The notes below the pieces were generated by a model. That model was not told where the DNA came from. It made no database searches and was given only the letters and a program-made list of their open reading frames with translations. Shown one piece after another: positions 8,351-17,600 of a stretch of DNA of 64,000 nt. The translations under genes were made by a program, and so were the position numbers. The DNA lies in contig JBBQFQ010000012.1 of the NCBI GenBank assembly GCA_038322235.1, forward strand, positions 40,702 to 104,701. Reading direction: 5' to 3'. The stretch's first letter is position 1, and each line of letters begins with the position of its first letter. This DNA comes from SZAS-18 sp038322235 (GTDB lineage: Bacteria; Verrucomicrobiota; Verrucomicrobiia; Chthoniobacterales; SZAS-18).

Positions 8351-8904
8351 TACGACGCGGGGCGGGGGGACAGTCGGGTGCCGAACTCGGCGACGCGCGC
8401 GATGATGCCGTCCACCGGCCAGAGACGTCCGATGCCTTCGTAGCCGCAGGCGAGCATTCCCTCCTCCGGTCCGATGAATTCCGCGCCGCGATCGCGCAGG
8501 GTCTGCACGTTCTGGCGCGTCGCCGGATGCAGCCACATCTTCCCGTTCATCGCCGGCGCGAGCAGCAGCGGCGCCGGGGTGGCGAGGGCGATCGCCGTGA
8601 GAGCGTGGCCGGCGAAGCCGTGGGCGAGTTCCGCGATGACGTGGGCCGTGGCGGGAGCGATCAGGAGCAGGTCGGCCTGGTCGGCGAGCTCGATATGACC
8701 CGGCTGCCAGCCGGGCTTCTCGTCGAAAAGATCGGACGTGACCGGCCGGCGTGAGAGAGTTTGCAGGGTGAGAGCGCCGATGAATTTCTGAGCGTCGGCC
8801 GTCATGACGACATTCACGACGTGGCCCAGTTTCGTCAGCTGGCTGGCCAGATCGGCCGCTTTGTAGGCCGCGATGGAGCCGGTGACACCGAGGACGATGT
8901 TCAT
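8350..8904 (-). CDS. coaC: Phosphopantothenoylcysteine decarboxylase (stand-alone CoaC)
   Basis: A 184-aa FMN flavoprotein of the HFCD family that decarboxylates phosphopantothenoylcysteine to phosphopantetheine. It starts with the MNIVLGVTGSIAAYKAADLA flavin-binding segment. It has APATAHVIAELAHG, the catalytic APAMN motif and the substrate-recognition segment containing ACGYEG. An ATG 14 codons upstream at 8946 is out of keeping with the family start. The decarboxylase ends exactly at the coaB start. In most bacteria these two domains form one CoaBC chain of about 400 aa. gmk is 38 bp upstream. Confidence 0.93.
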   Translation of the reverse strand: MNIVLGVTGSIAAYKAADLASQLTKLGHVVNVVMTADAQKFIGALTLQTLSRRPVTSDLFDEKPGWQPGHIELADQADLLLIAPATAHVIAELAHGFAGHALTAIALATPAPLLLAPAMNGKMWLHPATRQNVQTLRDRGAEFIGPEEGMLACGYEGIGRLWPVDGIIARVAEFGTRLSPRPAS

Positions 8905-8942
8905 GGTGGGGGGAGAATTCGTCCGCTGGAATGCCGGATCGC

Positions 8943-9647
8943 TCAACTCCGAACGTCACCACCCACCCGGGTGGTCGGGGTGAGGCGGATGCTGAGGTAG
9001 CGTTCCGCCTTCATGATCGCGCGAAATTTTTGGAGATCCTCCTCCATCGTCCCGCTGATGACGGTGTAGCGGTACTCTCGCCAGCGCTCCATTTCGGGGC
9101 CCGCGTTGGCGAGTCGCCGCTCGATCTGCTCGACGGTTTCGGTGCCGCGTTTCAACAGGCGTCGTTGCAGCTCCGCGAGACTCGGCGGCATGATGAAGAC
9201 ATCCGCCAGCGCGGCCCGGATTTCGGGATCCTGATTCTCCCGGATCGCGGCAGCGCCTTGCACATCGATATCCACGAGCACATCGATCCCGGCCCGGAGA
9301 TGCCGGACGACGAGCTCCCGGAGCGTTCCGTAGAGCTGCCCGTGCACTTCTGCCGTCTCGAGAAATTCGCCGCCGGCTGCGCGTTGCTCGAACTCCTCGC
9401 GGGAAAGGAAGTGATAATCCACCCCGTGCTCCTCGCCGGCTCGCGGGGTGCGCGTCGTGCAGGAGACGCTGTAAATGAAGTCATCCTTGGGCCGCAAGTT
9501 TTCGCGCAACGTTGACTTCCCCGCTCCGCTCGGTGCGCTGAGAACGAACAGGATCCCGCTTCGAAAGAAGCCGGGGGGTTGAGCGCTCCGCGCGGGAACC
9601 GTCAGCGGGATCTCGCGCAGCGGCGGAGGCATCGGCAGGGGACTCAT
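8943..9647 (-). CDS. gmk: Guanylate kinase
   Basis: A 234-aa enzyme phosphorylating GMP to GDP with ATP. The P-loop SAPSGAGKST is at about residues 37-46. It is followed by the GMP-binding TTRTPRAGEEHGVDYHF block, the DIDVQGA segment and the lid RLLKRGTET. The start overlaps the yicC stop by 4 nt (ATGA), which supports this Met. It gives an N-terminal extension of about 30 residues, Pro-rich, before the core, longer than in E. coli. In many bacteria gmk is followed by rpoZ and then coaBC; here no rpoZ fits in the 38-bp gap before coaC. Confidence 0.97.
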   Translation of the reverse strand: MSPLPMPPPLREIPLTVPARSAQPPGFFRSGILFVLSAPSGAGKSTLRENLRPKDDFIYSVSCTTRTPRAGEEHGVDYHFLSREEFEQRAAGGEFLETAEVHGQLYGTLRELVVRHLRAGIDVLVDIDVQGAAAIRENQDPEIRAALADVFIMPPSLAELQRRLLKRGTETVEQIERRLANAGPEMERWREYRYTVISGTMEEDLQKFRAIMKAERYLSIRLTPTTRVGGDVRS

Positions 9648-10528
9648 TCGATGTTTTGCACCTGCTCCCGCAGTTTCTCAACCTCGGCCTTGCAGGCGAC
9701 CACGATCCGCGAGATCGCGAGATCATTGCATTTCACTCCGAGGGTGTTGCACTCGCGCGCCAGCTCTTGCGCGAGAAAATCCAGCGTGCGACCCACGGGC
9801 TCGGGCCGGGCGAGGAGGGACTCGAATTGCTCGATGTGTCCGCGGAGTCGCGTGATCTCCTCGCTGATATCACTCCGGTCGGCGAACAGCGCGATCTCCT
9901 TCGCCAGTCGCTCGTCGTCGGGTGGCACTTCGATGCCGGCGCGCTGGATGCGGTCGCGCAGCGCCTCGCGATGCCGATCGGCGACGGCAGGATGCTGTTC
10001 GGCGATCGTGTCTGACGCAGCGCGGAGCTGACCGAGCCGGGCGCGGAAATCCCCGGCTAGTCGCCTTCCCTCTTCTTCGCGCATGGTTGCGAGCGCTCCG
10101 AGTCCCTCGCTCAGCGCCGCTTCCACCGCGGGCCAGGCGCGCTCCGGTGCGATCGGCTCAGCGCTTGCACTCTCCCGCACGACCCCCGGTCCGCTGAGAA
10201 TGGTCTCGAGGGAAACCGATCCCGCGAGTCCGAGTTCACCTTGAAGCGCCAGAAGTTCGTCGTGAAAGCGCCGGGCGGCGCCAGCGTCGATCAAAGAGGT
10301 CGAACCGGCGACCGGGCCCGTCTGGCACTGGATCGATGCCTGCACGCGGCCCCGCGCGATGCGCGAAAGAACGAGCTCGCGCACCCGCGGCTCGAGGGCG
10401 GACCACTCCCGCGGCAGGGCGACCGAAACCTCCGCGCCGCGCCGGTTGACCGCGCTAAGTTCGATCACGATTTGACGGTCCTCCCAGGCGCGGACCGCCC
10501 GGCCGTATCCGGTCATCGAGCGCAACAT
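9644..10528 (-). CDS. yicC: YicC-family endoribonuclease
   Basis: A 294-aa protein with the signature N-terminus MLRSMTGYGR and the C-terminal segment containing FLAQELARECNTLGVKCND, both diagnostic of YicC/YloC. E. coli YicC acts as an endoribonuclease affecting small-RNA turnover; that activity is taken from the family. The ATG at 10528 is chosen because the family begins at MLRSMTGYG; the reading frame extends 14 codons further. Only one base separates its start from the trpB stop, and it overlaps gmk by 4 nt, so it belongs to a tightly packed operon. The yicC-gmk pairing is widespread. Confidence 0.95.
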   Translation of the reverse strand: MLRSMTGYGRAVRAWEDRQIVIELSAVNRRGAEVSVALPREWSALEPRVRELVLSRIARGRVQASIQCQTGPVAGSTSLIDAGAARRFHDELLALQGELGLAGSVSLETILSGPGVVRESASAEPIAPERAWPAVEAALSEGLGALATMREEEGRRLAGDFRARLGQLRAASDTIAEQHPAVADRHREALRDRIQRAGIEVPPDDERLAKEIALFADRSDISEEITRLRGHIEQFESLLARPEPVGRTLDFLAQELARECNTLGVKCNDLAISRIVVACKAEVEKLREQVQNIE

Positions 10529-10529
10529 A

Positions 10530-11753
10530 TCAGGCAGCGTTCCGCGCCGGATGCGCCTCCTCGCGGGCAAGCACCTGCTGCAAATCCTTGTCGCCGCGGC
10601 CAGAGAGATTCAGCAGGAGCACCTCGTCCGGCTGCATCTGGGGCGCGACCCGGATCGCGTGGGCCACGGCGTGCGCGCTTTCCAGCGCGGGAATGATGCC
10701 TTCGGTCTCCGCCAGCGTGTGAAACGCCGCGAGGGCCTCTTCATCCGTCGCGGCCGCATACGACACCCGACCCGTTTCGCGCAGATGGCTGTGCTCGGGT
10801 CCGATCGCCGCGTAATCCAGTCCGGCGGACACCGAATGGGTCAGTTCGATCTGGCCGTCCGCGTCCGAGAGGACGAAGGTCTTGGTCCCTTGGAGCACGC
10901 CGAGCCGGCCGCCGGTCGCAAACCGTGCGGCATGCCGCTGACCGGGGCCAGTGCCCTCGCCACCTGCCTCCACTCCGACCAGCCTCACGTTTGGATCCCC
11001 GAGAAAGGCGAAGAAGAGCCCGATGGCATTGCTCCCGCCCCCGACGCAGGCGATCAGCTCATCCGGCAGCCGGCCCTCGCGCTCGAGGATTTGCTCGCGC
11101 GCCTCGTCGCCGATGCACCGGTGAAAATTTCGGACCATCATCGGGTACGGATGGGGTCCGAGAGCGGAGCCGAGCAGGTAGTAGGTCGTCCGGACGTTTG
11201 TGACCCAGTCCCGCATGGCCTCGTTGATGGCTTCCTTCAACGTCGCCTGCCCGGCCGTGACGGGTACGACCTGCGCGCCCAATAACCGCATGCGCGCCAC
11301 GTTGAGCGCCTGCCGCTCCATGTCGACCGCGCCCATGTAAATGATGCATTCCAGACCGAATCGTGCCGCCGCGGTCGCCGTGGCCACCCCGTGCTGACCG
11401 GCCCCGGTTTCAGCGATGATCCGGCGTTTTCCCATCCGGTGCGCGAGGAGAATCTGCCCGAGCGCGTTGTTGATCTTGTGCGCCCCGGTGTGGAGGAGGT
11501 CTTCGCGCTTGAGGTAAATCTTGGCTCCGCCGAGCCGCTGGGACAGACGCTCCGCCAGGTAGAGCGGCGTGGGCCGACCGGCGAAATCCTTCAGGAGCCG
11601 GCCGAGCTCGGTCTGAAAGGCGGGGTCACTTCGCGCCGCTTCGTAATTCGAGGTCAGCTCCCGCAGAGGGGTCATCAGCGTCTCAGGAACAAACATGCCG
11701 CCGAAACGGCCGAAGCGGCCGCGGGCGTCGGGAAGCGATTGGAGGCTGTTCAT
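10530..11753 (-). CDS. trpB: Tryptophan synthase beta chain
   Basis: A 407-aa PLP enzyme that condenses indole with serine. It contains the GRFGRFGGMFVPETL start, the PLP lysine in HTGAHKINN (about residue 93), AETGAGQHGVATA, the phosphate-binding GGGSNAIG, and GPEHSHL. This is the TrpB1 type that partners TrpA. No trpA or other trp gene is present in the window, so the operon is not the classical one. The gene lies 21 bp downstream of mutY and 1 bp upstream of yicC. Confidence 0.97.
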   Translation of the reverse strand: MNSLQSLPDARGRFGRFGGMFVPETLMTPLRELTSNYEAARSDPAFQTELGRLLKDFAGRPTPLYLAERLSQRLGGAKIYLKREDLLHTGAHKINNALGQILLAHRMGKRRIIAETGAGQHGVATATAAARFGLECIIYMGAVDMERQALNVARMRLLGAQVVPVTAGQATLKEAINEAMRDWVTNVRTTYYLLGSALGPHPYPMMVRNFHRCIGDEAREQILEREGRLPDELIACVGGGSNAIGLFFAFLGDPNVRLVGVEAGGEGTGPGQRHAARFATGGRLGVLQGTKTFVLSDADGQIELTHSVSAGLDYAAIGPEHSHLRETGRVSYAAATDEEALAAFHTLAETEGIIPALESAHAVAHAIRVAPQMQPDEVLLLNLSGRGDKDLQQVLAREEAHPARNAA

Positions 11754-11774
11754 CGGTTCAACGGGAGGCGAAAC

Positions 11775-12842
11775 CTAGCGCGCATCCGGCGGAGGGGAAG
11801 AAAAACCGCCAGCCCGGGGGAGAAGACGGTCCAGAGCCCGCCGGTGCGGAGCGGTCATCGCCAGTTCCTTGAGCGCGGTTCGTCCGACCCATCGAAGTGA
11901 CGTCGAGAGTCGACGTGGTGCCCCGGCGGCGAAGACTCTCAACGTCACGCGGTGGTGGGTGAACGGGTACATCGACTCGTCCAGCGGAGCGGTCGCGGGG
12001 GTTCGCTTCAGCACGGGCAGCCGCCACAAGCCGCGGCAGCGGGGACCGTCGGATTGCTCGAGCAGCACTTCATCTGCACGGGTGATCCAGCCACAGTTTT
12101 CGGCCAGTTCGATCTGCCGCCGCCGCGCACGTTTCACTGGGAGCGCGGCCGGATCGGTCGCGGCGCACCAGTCTTTCACCGGGCAAAGGAGACACGGGGG
12201 CTCGCCGGCGCGGCAAAGGAGCGCCCCGAGCTCCATCAGGGCCGCATTGTGTTCCCGGGTCTCAGCTCCGTCGGGCGGAAGAAGGGCGGCCGCCAGATCC
12301 CAGATCCGTTTCAATCCGGCGGCCGAATCGATCGACTCCCTGAAATCATCCAGCCGGGCGAGCACGCGAGCGATGTTCGCATCCACGATTGGGACGCGGA
12401 GTCCGAACGCAAAGCTTGCCACCGCGCCCGCCGTATAGGGGCCCACTCCCGGGAGCGCCTGGATCGCTGCCAGATCCGCCGGGATCTCGCCGCCGTGGCG
12501 CTCGACGATGGTCCGGGCCGCGCGGTGGAGATGGCGGGCCCGCGCGTAGTAACCCAGCCCTTCCCAAAGCCGGAGCACCTCCGGTTCTTTCGCGGCAGCG
12601 AGCGCCGCGGCGGAGGGAAAGCGCGCCATCCAGCGTCCGAAATACGGCACAACCGTCGCCACCTGGGTCTGTTGCAGCATGAACTCGGAAACGAGGATCG
12701 CGTACGCATCCCGCGTTTTCCGCCAGGGCAGCTCGCGGGCCTGCTCCGCGAACCAAGCCCGGAGGGCCGCGCTGATCGGAGCCGACGCGGGGTGCGCGGC
12801 AGGTTTGACGGGCTGGCTGGGGGGACGGGCGACGGTCGACAC
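11775..12842 (-). CDS. mutY: A/G-specific adenine DNA glycosylase
   Basis: A 355-aa base-excision repair enzyme that removes adenine opposite 8-oxoguanine. Visible features are LPWRKTRDAYAILVSEFMLQ (catalytic Glu in the SEFMLQQTQ helix), the helix-hairpin-helix LPGVGPYTAGAVASFAFG, the catalytic Asp in VDAN, and a perfect C-x6-C-x2-C-x5-C iron-sulfur loop (CRAGEPPCLLCPVKDWC). A C-terminal NUDIX-like domain for 8-oxoG recognition follows. No ATG lies close to the family start; the GTG at 12842 is the best candidate. The frame stays open upstream, but that part overlaps the divergent rnhC gene. Confidence 0.93.
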   Translation of the reverse strand: MSTVARPPSQPVKPAAHPASAPISAALRAWFAEQARELPWRKTRDAYAILVSEFMLQQTQVATVVPYFGRWMARFPSAAALAAAKEPEVLRLWEGLGYYARARHLHRAARTIVERHGGEIPADLAAIQALPGVGPYTAGAVASFAFGLRVPIVDANIARVLARLDDFRESIDSAAGLKRIWDLAAALLPPDGAETREHNAALMELGALLCRAGEPPCLLCPVKDWCAATDPAALPVKRARRRQIELAENCGWITRADEVLLEQSDGPRCRGLWRLPVLKRTPATAPLDESMYPFTHHRVTLRVFAAGAPRRLSTSLRWVGRTALKELAMTAPHRRALDRLLPRAGGFSSPPPDAR

Positions 12843-12891
12843 GCCAAACCATTCGCCCGGCGGACCCGCCTGCGCCAGAATCCCCCTCGAA

Positions 12892-13866
12892 ATGCCGCCC
12901 TCTTCCGCCCCTGTTTCCCACACCGCGCCGCTTTCCCGCGAGCAGGCCAGCCGTCTCCGTGATCTCCTCGCGGCCCGGGGGTGGGAATTCATCGAAAAGC
13001 CTTACGTCATCTTCGCCGCAGAAAAAAAACCGGAGAAAGTGAATGTCTCGGTCTACGAAAAAGGGCCGAAAATCCTCGTCCAAGGGAAGGGTACGTCGGA
13101 ATTTGTCCGCTTCATCCTCGAGCCCGAAATCCTTGGTCAGGTGGAGCTTGGATACGAAGAGGAACTGCATCCCGAGATGTTTTCGCCGCACCTGGGAATC
13201 GACGAGAGCGGCAAGGGCGATTTTTTTGGTCCGCTGGTGGTGGCGGGTGCGTATGTCGACCCAGCGATTGCCCGGGCGTACCGCGAGGCGGGTGTCCAGG
13301 ACAGCAAAGCGATCGGATCGGACACTCGCATCCGCGCGCTTGCCCGCGTCGTGCGGGAGACTCCGGGTGCCGCCTGCGAGGTGCTCGTTTTTGAACCGGC
13401 TCACTACAACGCCTTGCATGCAAAGTTCAAGAACCTGAACCGCTTGCTCGCGTGGGGCCACGGCAGGGTGATCGAAGCGTTGCTGGAGCGGAAGCCCGCG
13501 TGTCCGCGGGTTCTGGCCGATCAGTTCGCCGATCCGGCGTTGATGCGACGGGGGCTTTCGGAGCGCGGCAAGCGGATCGAATTGCAGACGCGCACCAAGG
13601 CTGAGTCCGATCCCGCCGTCGCGGCCGCTTCGATCCTGGCGCGAGAGAGTTTCATCGACTGGATGGCGGCGGCCGGTGAAAGAACGGGGAAGAAATTTCT
13701 GCGCGGCGCCTCAAAAGAAGTGAAACAATTGGGGGCCGATCTCGTTATGGAGAGTGGACCGCAAATTCTTAACCATGTCGCCAAGACGCACTTCAGAACG
13801 GCCCACGAGATCGCGCCGGATGCATTTGCTGCGCCACCGGAGCGCACGGCGTGGATCCGACGTTGA
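12892..13866 (+). CDS. rnhC: Ribonuclease HIII
   Basis: A 324-aa type 2 RNase H that cleaves RNA in RNA/DNA hybrids. The N-terminal approximately 90 residues form the TBP-like domain typical of RNase HIII (segment YVIFAAEKKPEKVNVSVYEKG). The catalytic domain opens with HLGIDESGKGDFFGPLVVAG, carrying the DES and GKGD acidic residues. A further Asp is in LADQFAD, and the KAESDPAVAAASILAR block follows. The ATG at 12892 is 50 bp from the divergent mutY start. No RNase HII gene is in the window. Confidence 0.93.
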   Translation: MPPSSAPVSHTAPLSREQASRLRDLLAARGWEFIEKPYVIFAAEKKPEKVNVSVYEKGPKILVQGKGTSEFVRFILEPEILGQVELGYEEELHPEMFSPHLGIDESGKGDFFGPLVVAGAYVDPAIARAYREAGVQDSKAIGSDTRIRALARVVRETPGAACEVLVFEPAHYNALHAKFKNLNRLLAWGHGRVIEALLERKPACPRVLADQFADPALMRRGLSERGKRIELQTRTKAESDPAVAAASILARESFIDWMAAAGERTGKKFLRGASKEVKQLGADLVMESGPQILNHVAKTHFRTAHEIAPDAFAAPPERTAWIRR

Positions 13867-13869
13867 GTC

Positions 13870-13899
13870 CTCCGGAATCTCGTTTCTGCGAGCCCGGAG
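13870..13899 (+). terminator. Hairpin after rnhC, possible terminator
   Basis: An interrupted inverted repeat, CTCCGG (13870-13875) with CCGGAG (13894-13899), encloses CTCG/CGAG (13879-13882 and 13889-13892) around a TTTCTG loop. It begins 4 bp past the rnhC stop. There is no T-run after it, so it may only stabilise the mRNA end. Confidence 0.35.
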
Positions 13900-14142
13900 T
13901 GATTCAGTAACCCCGCCCTTCTTGCGAGTAGATGTAGTCTTCCATGCTACTTCCGTCTCATTAGTCAGAATTCCTAACGAAAAATTTGACGTCCGCGGCC
14001 TCCGCTCTCTCATTTCGGGCTTCGTTTGGCTTCGATAGCGCTCAATTCGAGGGATAAGCGAATTTCTGCAGTTCCCAGGCAAAGTTATTGCTTCAGTCAT
14101 TTGATCCGCCAGTTCCGAACCGTCAGTCAGCAAACCACCACC

Positions 14143-14505
14143 ATGGGCAATCTCACCAAACGCGACATCGTCGTACAAATCAGTAACGAAACGGGCATGG
14201 TCCAGCACCAGGTCTTCGACGTAGTGCAACGCACTCTCGATCAGATCACCGAGGCCCTTGCAAAAGGGATGGACGTCGAGCTTCGAAATTTCGGGGTGTT
14301 CCAAGTTCGCCTGAGCAAGGCGCGCGTGGGCCGCAATCCGAACGTGCCGGGAAGCAACTTCGCGATCCCGCCGCGCGCAACCGTCAAGTTCAAAAGCGGA
14401 AAGATCATGCGCCAGCGCGTTCTCGATCTTTCCGGGCAACTCAAGAAGGAAGACGAGACGACCGCCAAAAAGCGCACGCCCAAACGCGCGCTGGCGAAAG
14501 CCTGA
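14143..14505 (+). CDS. HU/IHF-family DNA-binding protein
   Basis: A 120-aa member of the bacterial DNA-bending protein family. The N-terminal helices are MGNLTKRDIVVQISNETG, the dimer saddle contains ELRNFGVFQV, and the DNA-wrapping arm is ARVGRNPNVPGS followed by PPRATVKFKSGK. HU proteins are usually about 90 aa; this one has a basic C-terminal extension of about 25 residues (KKEDETTAKKRTPKRALAKA) that could add non-specific DNA contact. The ATG at 14143 matches the family start. A strong terminator follows. The 276 bp upstream are relatively AT-rich for this window and probably hold its promoter, but I cannot assign one with confidence. Confidence 0.93.
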   Translation: MGNLTKRDIVVQISNETGMVQHQVFDVVQRTLDQITEALAKGMDVELRNFGVFQVRLSKARVGRNPNVPGSNFAIPPRATVKFKSGKIMRQRVLDLSGQLKKEDETTAKKRTPKRALAKA

Positions 14506-14534
14506 TCGGACGCCCTACCACCCAACTCCCCCAC

Positions 14535-14569
14535 ACGGGTGTCAGCTCGCGCTGACACCCGTTTTCTTT
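14535..14569 (+). terminator. Rho-independent terminator after the HU-family gene
   Basis: A perfect 12-bp stem (14535-14546 with 14551-14562, loop TCGC) is followed by TTTCTTT. It lies 30 bp past the stop of the HU-family gene and separates it from uvrA. Confidence 0.92.
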
Positions 14570-14629
14570 GCGCGGGCTTTCCCCGGCCGCGGTCGGAGGT
14601 AGCGTGTCAACCTCCGCGACCCGCCTCCG

Positions 14630-17600
14630 ATGCCGACCAAACGCCACGCCCGCACGCGACCCAAGCTCACCCGGAGTGCCGCGGCGGCAGAGTCGGCGCA
14701 AGTCGGACCGGAACCGATCCAACTTCGGGGGGTCTGGCAGAACAATCTGAAGGGCTTCGACCTCGACCTTCCCACGGGCCGTCTGATAGTCGTCACCGGC
14801 CCGAGCGGGAGCGGAAAATCTTCCCTCGCATTCGACACGCTCTACGCCGAGGGGCAGCGGCGCTACGTCGAAACCTTCTCCCCGTACACGCGCCAGTTTC
14901 TCGAGCGCATGGACAAGCCGCGGGTGGACAGCATCCGCGGCATCCCTCCGGCGATCGCCATCGAACAGGCGAACCACGTCAAGAGTACCCGCTCCACCGT
15001 CGGGACGATCACGGAGATCAACGACTACCTCAAAATCATCTTCGCACGGGCGGCGCAGGCTTTTTGCCCCTCGTGCCACGGTTCGATCCAACCCGATCAC
15101 GCCCGCGGGATCGTCGCGAAAGCGCTGGCCGCCCACCCAGCCGGGACGGCGGTGCTCGTCACTCTTCCCGTCGGTGTCCCGCCCGGGGAGAAGCCCGCTC
15201 CGTTTTTCGAGTTTTTGCAGGGCCAGGGCTACCTGCGCGTGTGGCTGCATGGTCGGGTGCGACGCACGGATGAGCCACCGGCGGCCGACGTGAAGTGGCT
15301 GCCCGCGCGGGTCGCAGTCGTGCAGGACCGAATCACGCTGACCGAGCAGAACCGCTCGCGGCTGACGGAGGCGGTGGAGACCGCACTCAGCTACGGGAAG
15401 GGGCGGGTGACACTCGTCGTCGCCGAGACTGGTGCGGAGACGCCCTTCAGCACCGGCTGGAATTGTCCCGTCTGCGAGATCGAGATCCGGCCTCCCACCC
15501 CCGGCCTGTTCAGCTTCAATCATCCGCTCGGCGCGTGCCCGACCTGCCGGGGGTTCGGGCGGACTCTAGGGATCGATCTCGATCGCGCCCTGCCCGACCA
15601 GACGAAGTCGATCGCGGGCGGCGTCGTGAAGCCGTTCCAAACGGGCTTCAGCCTCGAGTGTCAGCGCGATCTCCTTCGCTGCGCGAAACGCGAAGGCATC
15701 GACGCCAATGCGGGGTTCGAGACGCTTTCCGAGAGCGAGCAAGCGTGGGTCCTCTACGGCGCCTCGCGCCAGCCGCAGGCGAAGGGGCCGACGGGGGACG
15801 AACTCTGGCAGGACGGCGAATGGTATGGCGTGAAGGGATACTTCGACTGGCTTGAGTCGAAAACGTACAAGATGCACGTCCGCGTGCTGCTCAGCCGCTA
15901 CCGCAGTTCCACGCCGTGTCCCTCCTGTCGGGGCGGCCGGCTCCAAGCGGCGTCCCTGAATTTTCGCCTGGGCCCGGCGGAACGCCTCCTGACGGTCCCA
16001 GAAATCTCTCTCATCCCGGTCCGGGATCTGGCCCCATTTTTCGCGGCGCTGCCGTCGCCCGCCGATGATCCCACGGCCGCGATGGTTCTCGCCGAACTCC
16101 GGGCGCGCGTTCGGTATCTCAACGACGTCGGTCTCGGCTATCTCACGCTCGATCGCGCCAGCCGAACCCTTTCCGGCGGCGAGATCGAACGCGTCAACCT
16201 GACGACGTGTCTCGGCGCCTCACTGGTGAACACGCTCTTCGTGCTCGATGAACCCAGCGTTGGCCTGCATCCGCGCGATATCGGCCGTCTCGTCGGAGTG
16301 ATGAAGGGCCTGCGCGACAAGGGCAATACGATTGTCGTCGTTGAACACGAGGAGGCGGTGATCCGGGCGGCGGATCACCTCGTGGACATCGGTCCCGGTC
16401 GTGGGGAACGCGGCGGTGAACTCGTCTTCAGCGGTCCGGCGGCGAAAATGTATGCGCCGGGAGCGGGGGCGGCGGAGTCGCTGACTCGTGACTATCTCAC
16501 GGGCACGAAGCGGATAGAGGTTCCGGCGAAACGACGGACGCCAAAGCACTGGCTCAGGATCCGTGGGGCGAGGGAGCACAACGTTCGGAACCTCGACGTC
16601 GACTTCCCGCTGGGCGTGCTCTGCTGCATCACGGGCGTCTCCGGCTCGGGGAAAAGCACGCTCGTGCATGACGTGCTGTATCAGAATCTGCTGCGAGCGA
16701 AGGGTCTCGACACCGGCGACGACCCGGTGGGACGCTGTCGCGAACTGACGGGTGCCCAGCATTTCGGTCCCGTGGTCATGGTGGATCAATCCCCGCTCGC
16801 CAAAACGCCGCGCTCCACTCCGGCCCTGTATTTGGGGGCGTTTGATGCGATCCGCGAACTCTTCGCCGGGACCGAGGACGCGGTTTCGGCCGGTCTCTTG
16901 GCGGGTGACTTTTCGTTTAATTCCGGCGCCGGACGCTGCGAGCGCTGCGCGGGCACGGGCTTCGAAAAGGTGGAAATGCAGTTCCTGAGCGATCTCTACC
17001 TTCGCTGCGCGGAGTGTGAGGGCCGTCGCTTCCAGCCGCACGTGCTGCGCGTGAAGTTCTGCGGTCGGAGCATCCACGAGGTGCTGCAAATGACGGTGGA
17101 CGAGGCGCTGGCCTTCGTCCGAACGCAGCTCGGAGAGGCCGTTCCGGCGGAGCCCGATCGTTGGGTCGCGGAGTCCGAAGCCCCCGCCTGGTCGAAGCCG
17201 GATGCGAAGCGTCTCCGGGAGACCCTGAAGCCGCTCGCGACGCTCTCCGACGTGGGCCTCGGGTACCTCCGTCTCGGACAGCCGCTGAACACCCTTTCCG
17301 GAGGCGAAGCGCAGCGGCTCAAGCTCGTGGGCCATCTCGTCGAACGCGACCGCAATCCCGGGCAGAAGCGCGCTCTGCTGATTTTCGACGAGCCGACCAC
17401 GGGACTTCACTTCGACGACGTCGCCCAGCTGCTCCGGGTTTTTCAGCGCCTGGTGGAACAGGGCGAGAGCCTGCTGGTGGTGGAGCACAATCTTGAGGTC
17501 ATCAAGAGTGCAGACTACCTCGTCGATCTGGGGCCGGAGGCAGGCGATCAGGGGGGCGAGCTTGTCGCCAAGGGCACGCCGGAGGAAGTGGCGGATTGCG

